Positions 50,349-55,612 of a stretch of DNA of 55,612 nucleotides are shown piece by piece (position 1 is the first letter of the stretch; each line of letters starts with the position of its first letter). The translations under genes were made by a program, and so were the position numbers. The notes beneath the pieces were generated by a model that was given only the letters and a program-made list of their open reading frames with translations, was not told the origin of the DNA and searched no databases. This DNA comes from Rhodoferax sp. GTDB taxonomy: Bacteria; Pseudomonadota; Gammaproteobacteria; Burkholderiales; Burkholderiaceae_C. The DNA lies in contig NZ_JAUYQD010000010.1 of the NCBI RefSeq assembly GCF_030697375.1, forward strand, positions 1-55,612, in the 5' to 3' direction.

Positions 50349-51617
50349 TTAAGCGGCTTCCAAACAAGCCTCGACCGGCTCCCCCTGTGGCACCGCGCTG
50401 GCGGCGGCCGGCTGCGCCATCTGCACCGCGTTCAGCGCCTGCGTGATGTCGGCCAGGATGTCGTGGATGTCTTCCAGCCCGATGGACAGGCGCACCAGCC
50501 CGTCGCTGATACCGTGTGCCGCGCGCTGCTCCGGGGTGTAGGTGGAATGCGTCATGCTGGCCGGGTGCTGGGCCAGGGTTTCGGCATCGCCCAGGCTGAC
50601 GGCGCGGGTCACCAGTTGCAGGGCGTCCATGAAGCGGATACCCGCCTGCAGCCCGCCCTTGAGTTCAAACGCCACCATGCCGCCGAACTGGCGCATCTGG
50701 CGCTTGGCCAGTGCATGCTGGGTGAAGGTGGGCAAACCCGGAAAATGCACCACGGCCGTGGCCGCATGGCGCTGCAGCAACTCGGCCACCTTCTGCGCAC
50801 TCTGGCAGTGCCGGTCCATGCGCAGGGTCAGGGTCTTGAGCCCGCGCATCACCAAATGCGCGTCTTGCGCCGACATCACCGCGCCGGTCATGTCCTTCAG
50901 GCCAAACAGCCGCACCCGCAGCGCCAGCTCGGCGTCCGCAAAAATGGCGGCACCGGCTGTCAGGTCGCCATGGCCCCCGAGGTACTTGGTCATGGAATGC
51001 ACACTCACATCGGCACCTAGCAGCAGCGGCTGCTGCAGGTAGGGCGTGCAGTAGGTGTTGTCCACCACCACCTTGGCGCCGCCCGCGTGGGCGATGACGG
51101 ACACGGCCGCGATGTCCACCAGCCGCATATTGGGGTTGGCGGGGGACTCAAAGTACACCACCTTCGTTTTCGGGCCCATGGCCTGGGCCACGTTGGCGGG
51201 GTCGGTCATGTCCACATGGCGCACGGTCACGCCAAAGCGCGTCAGACCATGGTTCAAAAAGGAGAAAGTGCAACCGTACAGCGTGAGGTCGGCCAGCACC
51301 TCGTCGCCCTGCTCCAGCAGGGACCACAGCGTGGCCGTGATGGCGCCCATGCCCGAGCCAAACACCACTGCGCCCGCGCCCTCTTCCAGACTGGCCAAGC
51401 GGCCCTCCAGCAAAGCCAGCGTGGGATTGGCAATACGCGTGTAAAAGTAGCCCGGCTCGGTGCCCGCAAAACAACGGCCCCCGTAGGCCGCATCGGGGAA
51501 GGCATAGGTGGCGGAGGTGTGGATGGGCGGCACCAACGCGCCTTGGTTGTCGGCCGGGTTGTAGCCATGGTGGATGGCGCGGGTGCTGAAGCCTTGGGTG
51601 GGGGATGTCTCGCTCAT
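50349..51617 (-). CDS. mdeA: L-methionine gamma-lyase
   Basis: A 422-residue Cys/Met-metabolism PLP enzyme cleaving methionine to methanethiol, ammonia and 2-oxobutyrate. PLP lysine is in SVHSMTKYLGGHGDL near residue 210. The methionine-lyase-specific cysteine lies in LTLYGCTFSFLNHGL (equivalent to Cys116 of the P. putida enzyme), and FGLKDMTG supplies the Lys-Asp pair found in true gamma-lyases. Start is ATG 51617 because AAGGA is spaced six bases from it, rather than the ATG two codons earlier. The last ~25 residues are an extra tail. It is divergent from the Lrp-type regulator. Confidence 0.92.
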   Translation of the reverse strand: MSETSPTQGFSTRAIHHGYNPADNQGALVPPIHTSATYAFPDAAYGGRCFAGTEPGYFYTRIANPTLALLEGRLASLEEGAGAVVFGSGMGAITATLWSLLEQGDEVLADLTLYGCTFSFLNHGLTRFGVTVRHVDMTDPANVAQAMGPKTKVVYFESPANPNMRLVDIAAVSVIAHAGGAKVVVDNTYCTPYLQQPLLLGADVSVHSMTKYLGGHGDLTAGAAIFADAELALRVRLFGLKDMTGAVMSAQDAHLVMRGLKTLTLRMDRHCQSAQKVAELLQRHAATAVVHFPGLPTFTQHALAKRQMRQFGGMVAFELKGGLQAGIRFMDALQLVTRAVSLGDAETLAQHPASMTHSTYTPEQRAAHGISDGLVRLSIGLEDIHDILADITQALNAVQMAQPAAASAVPQGEPVEACLEAA

Positions 51618-51679
51618 ATGCATTCCTTGGTGCGTGAATGTGGTTGTTTTTATAGAATTGTTAGCCAATCACCAGGGAA

Positions 51680-51716
51680 AATATTTGCCATTTATTCCCG
51701 ATAAATGGCAAATATT
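51680..51716. promoter_or_regulatory. 37-bp palindromic operator in the mdeA/mdeR promoter region
   Basis: AATATTTGCCATTTAT (51680-51695) is followed by TCCCG and its exact reverse complement (51701-51716). Sixteen-base perfect arms with a 5-bp centre are much larger than a typical dimer site and suit an Lrp-type octamer or paired dimers. A related half-site, GGTAATATTTACC, lies at 51748-51760 next to the mdeR start. Confidence 0.8.
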
Positions 51717-51747
51717 GGATAAACCATCCCACTTATTGTTGAACGTA

Positions 51748-51760
51748 GGTAATATTTACC
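51748..51760. promoter_or_regulatory. Secondary AATATT dyad at the mdeR start
   Basis: GGTAATATTTACC is an imperfect dyad ending one base before the mdeR ATG. It shares AATATTT with the large palindrome. Its position is right for autorepression of mdeR. Confidence 0.5.
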
Positions 51761-51761
51761 C

Positions 51762-52232
51762 ATGAGCACAGAACCCCTGGACAACACCGACCGCCAACTG
51801 CTGGAAGCCCTGCAACACGACGCCCGCCAGACCGTGGCCGAACTGGCCCACAAGGTGTCCCTCTCGCCCTCGCCGTGTTGGCGCCGGGTGCGCCAGCTGG
51901 AAGAAAGCGGCGTCATCGAGGGCTACCACGCCCACCTGAGCCGTAAAAAGCTGGGCTACGGCGTCACCGGCTTTGTGCATTTGCAAATGAACAACCACAC
52001 GCCCGAAGTCATCGCCGCCTTCGAGCGCGAGGTGGTGGCCCTGCCCCAGGTGCTGGCCTGCCACAACCTGTCCGGCCGCTACGACTACCTCATCGAGGCC
52101 ATTGCCCCGGACCTGGAATCGTTCTCGCTACTGGTGCGCGCCAAGATCGGCAGTCTGCCGGGGGTCAAAGAAATCTCCACCAGCTTTTCACTCAAAGAAG
52201 TGAAACATGCAGGGACGTTGCCGGTGGTGTGA
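51762..52232 (+). CDS. mdeR: Lrp/AsnC-family regulator of the mde genes
   Basis: A 156-residue regulator. HTH at residues 6-60 is LDNTDRQLLEALQHDARQTV, then AELAHKVSLSPSPCWRRVRQ. The RAM/AsnC effector domain occupies 70-150 (VTGFVHLQMNNHTPEVIAAF; CHNLSGRYDYLIEAIAPD). Location divergent from mdeA, with the palindrome between, matches MdeR of P. putida, an Lrp-type activator of methionine degradation. Methionine or 2-oxobutyrate as effector is inference. Confidence 0.9.
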   Translation: MSTEPLDNTDRQLLEALQHDARQTVAELAHKVSLSPSPCWRRVRQLEESGVIEGYHAHLSRKKLGYGVTGFVHLQMNNHTPEVIAAFEREVVALPQVLACHNLSGRYDYLIEAIAPDLESFSLLVRAKIGSLPGVKEISTSFSLKEVKHAGTLPVV

Positions 52233-52235
52233 GCG

Positions 52236-53681
52236 TCAAGACAGCTCTGCGGGGCGCGAAGGGCGTGTGGTGAGTGCACGACTTCCCAGCACGATGGCCA
52301 GGGCGACGAGGATCAGCGCCCCCGCAACGGCGAACGTCGTTTGCATGCCGGTGGCCACCGCCTCCGGTCGCGCCGTGGTGATGTCGGCCGCCTTGGAGGC
52401 GAATGCAAACACCGCGCCCATGGCGGAGGCCCCCGTCATAAGCCCCAGATTGCGCGACAGGTTGAGCATGCCGGACAGGACGCCCCGCTGGTCGGCAGGC
52501 ATATCCGCCATCACGGCCGTGTTGTTGGCGGCCTGGAACAGTTGGTAGCCGGGGGTCAAGACAGCAATGGCTGCGATGTAGCCCACCATGCCAAACAGGG
52601 CCGCAAGCCCGGACAGCGCAAACGCACCCACCGCCATGGCGACGAGTCCGGCAATGACCATGCCTGGCGCGCCCCAGTGGTCCACCAAGCGACCGGCCAG
52701 GACACCGGTCAAGGCGGAAATGACGGGGCCAATCGACAGCACGAGCCCCACCAGCGCCGCATTGAGCCCGAGCGCACGCGCGAGGTAGAACGGCCCGACC
52801 ACCAGCGTGGCCATCATCACCGTCGCAACAAGTGCATTCGTGGCGAGGCTGGCACTGAAGCCAGGGGCGCGGAACATCGCCAAGCGGACCAAAGGGGCAG
52901 CGGCTTTTGTCTCCGCCCACACAAACAGCCCCACGCCGATGGCCGCCGCCAACAGCAGCGCCAGGTTGAGCGGACCGAAACCGCCGCGTCCGTCGCCCGA
53001 ACGGGTGGTCATGGCAAGCGCATAGGCCGCCAGCGTCAAGGCCAGCAGCAGCGTGCCCAGGTGGTCAAACCGGGGCCTGTCCGTCTTTGGCCCCTGGCGA
53101 TCCACCGGCAGGTAGCGGCGCGCAAGCACCCAGGTCAAAAGGCCCAGGGGCACGTTGACAAAGAACATGGCCTGCCAACCAAACCCGGCGATGAGGACAC
53201 CACCCAGCGACGGTCCGAGCGCAGTGCCCACGGCGGACATGGTTCCCAGCAGCCCCATGGCGCTGCCGGCCCTGGACTTCGGCACCGTCTCACCGACAAA
53301 GGCCATGGTCAGCGCCATCATGGTGGCGGCACCCAGCCCCTGCACCGCCCGGGCGGCAATCAGCAGCCCGAGCGTGGACGCAAGGCCGCACAGGACGGAC
53401 GCCACCGTGAACAGGGCGATGCCGGCCAGTAGCAATCGGCGTCGGCCGGTGAGGTCACCCAGCCGTCCAACACTGACGATCAGCGTGGTGATGGCCAGCA
53501 GATAAGCCAGGACGACCCACTGGACTTCTTGAAAGGAGGCGTTAAACGCCTGGGCCAAGGTCGGCAAACCCACATTGGCGATGCTGGTGCCCAGCGAGGA
53601 CAGCAGCATGGACAGCGACAGGCTGGCGAGCGCCCAGCGGACGGAAACTGCCGCCTCTGGGTTTGCAATGCTTGTTTTCAA
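52236..53681 (-). CDS. MFS exporter, DHA2 (14-helix) type
   Basis: A 481-residue drug/solute antiporter. I choose the TTG at 53679-53681 (read MKTSIANPEAAVSVRWALAS) because GGAG lies seven bases upstream; no ATG is available and the frame to 53750 overlaps the divergent promoter. Motif A is GRLGDLTGRRRLLLAG near residue 72, motif C-like GTALGPSLGGVLIAGFGWQ near 145. About 14 helices are expected. It is divergent from a LysR-type gene that is the probable regulator. Its stop is four bases from the mdeR stop (convergent). Confidence 0.87.
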   Translation of the reverse strand: MKTSIANPEAAVSVRWALASLSLSMLLSSLGTSIANVGLPTLAQAFNASFQEVQWVVLAYLLAITTLIVSVGRLGDLTGRRRLLLAGIALFTVASVLCGLASTLGLLIAARAVQGLGAATMMALTMAFVGETVPKSRAGSAMGLLGTMSAVGTALGPSLGGVLIAGFGWQAMFFVNVPLGLLTWVLARRYLPVDRQGPKTDRPRFDHLGTLLLALTLAAYALAMTTRSGDGRGGFGPLNLALLLAAAIGVGLFVWAETKAAAPLVRLAMFRAPGFSASLATNALVATVMMATLVVGPFYLARALGLNAALVGLVLSIGPVISALTGVLAGRLVDHWGAPGMVIAGLVAMAVGAFALSGLAALFGMVGYIAAIAVLTPGYQLFQAANNTAVMADMPADQRGVLSGMLNLSRNLGLMTGASAMGAVFAFASKAADITTARPEAVATGMQTTFAVAGALILVALAIVLGSRALTTRPSRPAELS

Positions 53682-53826
53682 AATGAACTCCGTTCTATGG
53701 CAACTCCCGAAATGGAGCAGACAGGCCAAGCGTAGGTTTTTGTCTGGCAAAGCGGAAGACGCACCATTTGCACTGTGTTCGTGCGTTCAACGCCATGCCA
53801 CGGCCAAACTGCGCTATGGTGGATGC

Positions 53827-54744
53827 ATGTCTACACCCGATCTCAACCTGCTGGTCACCCTGGATGTGCTGCTTCAGGAAGGCAGCGTGGCGCGCGCCGC
53901 CCGGCGGCTGCGGCTGAGCCCCTCGGCCATGAGCCGCGCGCTGGCGCGCTTGCGGGAGACCACGGGCGATCCACTTCTGGTTCGGGCCGGGCGTGGCCTC
54001 GTTCCCACACCCCGGGCGCTCGAACTGCGCGAGCGGGTCAGCCAACTCGTGCAAGACGGCGAAGCGGTGTTACGCCCTGCTGAGCAGATCCAGCTCCAGC
54101 AGCTGGTGCGAACCTTCACCCTGCGGACCAGCGATGGCTTTGTGGAAAACTTCGGGCCGGCCCTCCTCGCACGCGTCGGCCAAGAAGCGCCCGGCGTGCG
54201 CCTGTGCTTCGTGCAAAAAACAAACAAGGACAGCGCCCCGCTGCGCGAGGGGAGCATCGATCTGGAAACCGGCGTGGTGGGCAATGCGACGGGCCCGGAG
54301 GTGCGCGTGCAGGCCCTGTTCCGCGACCGCTTTGTGGGCGTTGTGCGAACAGGGCACGCACTGAGCCAGGGCGAGGTCACCGCCTCGCGCTATTTGGCGG
54401 GCCGGCACGTCAGCGTTTCGCGGCGGGGTTTGGCCAAGGGCCCGATAGACGAGGCCCTGCATACGCTGGGCTGGGAGCGGGAGATCGTCACCATCGTCGG
54501 TGGCTTCTCCACCGCGCTGGCCCTGGCCCGCGCCTCCGACCTGATCGCCAGCGTGCCCGAACGGCACACCGGCAACCTGCGCGCCGGCATGCACAGCTTC
54601 CCACTCCCGATCCCCACGCCGGAAATCACGGTGTCCATGCTCTGGCACCCCAGGTTGCATGCCGACCCGGCGCACCGCTGGCTGCGCGGGTGTGTTCGGG
54701 AGGTTTGCGCGGAACCCGACAGCACCGTTATCGGAATCAACTAG
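53827..54744 (+). CDS. LysR-family regulator of the adjacent MFS gene
   Basis: A 305-residue regulator starting at ATG 53827. HTH is LNLLVTLDVLLQEGSVARAA with RRLRLSPSAMSRALARLRET, the NodD/NahR-like subgroup pattern (DLNLL...SAMSRAL). The effector domain includes RTFTLRTSDGFVENFGP and HVSVSRRGLAKGPIDEAL. It is transcribed away from the MFS exporter across 145 bp and presumably regulates it. It converges with the exported-protein gene, overlapping by four bases. Confidence 0.88.
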   Translation: MSTPDLNLLVTLDVLLQEGSVARAARRLRLSPSAMSRALARLRETTGDPLLVRAGRGLVPTPRALELRERVSQLVQDGEAVLRPAEQIQLQQLVRTFTLRTSDGFVENFGPALLARVGQEAPGVRLCFVQKTNKDSAPLREGSIDLETGVVGNATGPEVRVQALFRDRFVGVVRTGHALSQGEVTASRYLAGRHVSVSRRGLAKGPIDEALHTLGWEREIVTIVGGFSTALALARASDLIASVPERHTGNLRAGMHSFPLPIPTPEITVSMLWHPRLHADPAHRWLRGCVREVCAEPDSTVIGIN

Positions 54745-55418
54745 GGCTTGCCGTTGGCGCAACTTGGGTAAGGGGCAGTCTCTCCCGAGACCCTGGGACA
54801 TAGTTTGATCGGCAAAAGTATCCTTGTTCGGTCCGCCCATTTGACATTGTCAAACTTGATTGGAACCTGCGAGGCTTCGCCCCTCTCAGCCCATTGAACG
54901 GAGTAGTAATCCTCTTCACCCTTGATCACAATGGCGAGTAGGGACTCGCTATAAGGCGCCCCAGTCGGATTGGCTACGCCGCAGCTTATAACGGCGGCAA
55001 ATGCATCGTGGCTGCCGAACTTCAATTCCCCAAGGCTGGTGGCGCTGTATGAATCCGGGCAGCTACGCTTGAAACCACCTGCCATGCCACTTGCGAAACG
55101 CATCGGGGTTAGGTTTGGATTCGATGCCAAGCCCTTGGTCCCGGAAATCGTCAGCATCTGAGACCACTTTTGAAGACTCTCACCCGCCAGCACTGATTCC
55201 TGAATATATTGACCTGCTTTGGCATCTTCGAAGGCTGGCACAAACCCCTTCGGGAAAGAAAACATCAAAAGCTGGCTAAAGATGGGGGTGATTGTCTTTA
55301 CCGAATACCCTTGTTGCCGCAACACGTCCACTTCGTTCATCTTGGGTCCGTTGTCCTGTGCCAAGGAGAGCGAGCAAAGTGCGCTCAAAACGGCCAGCGG
55401 CAATAATTTAAAAGTCAT
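54741..55418 (-). CDS. Exported protein of unknown function
   Basis: A 225-residue protein starting at ATG 55418 (MTFKLLPLAVLSALCSLSLA, signal peptide) with GGGAG nine bases upstream. The mature protein has two or three cysteines (RSCPDSYS, AVISCGVANP, LCPRVSG), suggesting disulphides in the periplasm, and a YYSVQWAERGE strand. Its codon use is less GC-biased than neighbours (many AAA, TTC/TTT and ATT), hinting at recent acquisition. No family is recognised. Confidence 0.72.
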   Translation of the reverse strand: MTFKLLPLAVLSALCSLSLAQDNGPKMNEVDVLRQQGYSVKTITPIFSQLLMFSFPKGFVPAFEDAKAGQYIQESVLAGESLQKWSQMLTISGTKGLASNPNLTPMRFASGMAGGFKRSCPDSYSATSLGELKFGSHDAFAAVISCGVANPTGAPYSESLLAIVIKGEEDYYSVQWAERGEASQVPIKFDNVKWADRTRILLPIKLCPRVSGETAPYPSCANGKP

Positions 55419-55474
55419 GTATTTTTCTCCCTCACCTAAAAAAGTAAACAAACGACAGGTCGCAGAATTGGCCT

Positions 55475-55612
55475 AACAGGCTGCTGAAATATTGGCATGC
55501 AAAGCCAGCCCTGCCTCCCGCGTGAGCGGAATTTCTCGGGACTGATTTCGTAATTTGAAACTCAGGCTCTTTTGGAGCTGATTTCCGGTTGTTTTGAGGT
55601 CGTTTTCCATCG
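55475..55612 (-). mobile_element. Possible insertion-sequence end at the window edge
   Basis: AACAGGCTGCTGAAATATTG resembles terminal repeats of several transposase families (CAGGCTGCTGAAA ends). The minus strand from 55610 to TAG at 55473 is open for 45 codons (MENDLKTTGNQLQKSLSFKL ... ISAAC) and could be the last part of a transposase running off the window. The 55419-55474 stretch is only the upstream region of the exported protein. Confidence 0.35.

Overview
The window looks like a chromosomal segment of a Burkholderiales bacterium, most likely Comamonadaceae (Rhodoferax/Polaromonas/Acidovorax type). This rests on GC-rich coding sequence, a homodimeric pyruvate-dehydrogenase-type E1, YajQ, the NDUFA9-like epimerase, a clan-AA retropepsin-like protein and TRAP transport genes. 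Species cannot be fixed from sequence reading alone. No rRNA, CRISPR array, integrase or complete insertion sequence was found.

Left end (1-3400): short, compositionally odd genes all on the minus strand, separated by 80-100 bp linkers that carry integron-type core sites (GTTRRRY / RYYYAAC). This looks like a cassette array lying against the 3' end of a gluconate-repressor gene. About 600 bp of repressor 3' end, linker, core site and first-gene start is present a second time at 773-1395 as a decayed copy. One linker carries a 107-bp inverted-repeat element exactly at its core site.

3612-8229: gluconate module. gntR (LacI family) is divergent from gntK and a TRAP transporter (small permease, large permease, binding protein), with two copies of the dyad GATAGCGCTATC in the divergent promoter. 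8258-13916: housekeeping genes (NDUFA9-like, murB, yajQ, retropepsin-like, degenerate HD-GYP-like, plsY, ybaK). 14023-16125: TetR regulator with an MFS pump and a shared operator. 16205-21136: aldo/keto reductase, acyl-CoA synthetase, FecR-domain protein, alpha/beta hydrolase. 21191-21262 is a long hairpin.

21406-28803: prfB with the classic +1 programmed frameshift, then a two-gene AAA ATPase + TOPRIM/DUF4276-like pair (defence candidate), a HAD phosphatase, pepN and fbp. tRNA-Thr(CGT) and a terminator follow. 28997-33166: PAP2 phosphatase, epimerase, ferredoxin reductase, a small exported protein and a DMT exporter that is translationally coupled to the livHMGF branched-chain amino-acid ABC operon (33159-36712; no livK in the window).

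37064-47517: accessory zone rich in regulators (MerR, two AraC, two LysR) with small enzymes (SRPBCC, SnoaL-like, VOC), a DMT transporter and a dsdA-ghrA-VOC cluster. It also holds several gene remnants (aceE-like 3' end, TPR protein, SNF2 helicase 3' end). 47504-52232: methionine catabolism locus equivalent to mdeB-mdeA-mdeR of Pseudomonas putida, with a terminator-like hairpin between mdeA and mdeB and a 37-bp palindrome in the divergent promoter. 52236-55418: MFS pump with divergent LysR regulator, then an exported protein. The right edge resembles the end of an insertion sequence.

A roughly 50-bp dispersed repeat occurs in frame inside conserved genes (two copies in the acyl-CoA synthetase, one in pepN, one in mdeB, with half-copies in dctM and the AAA ATPase). 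Together with the cassette array and the AAA/TOPRIM pair, this is the most interesting material here.
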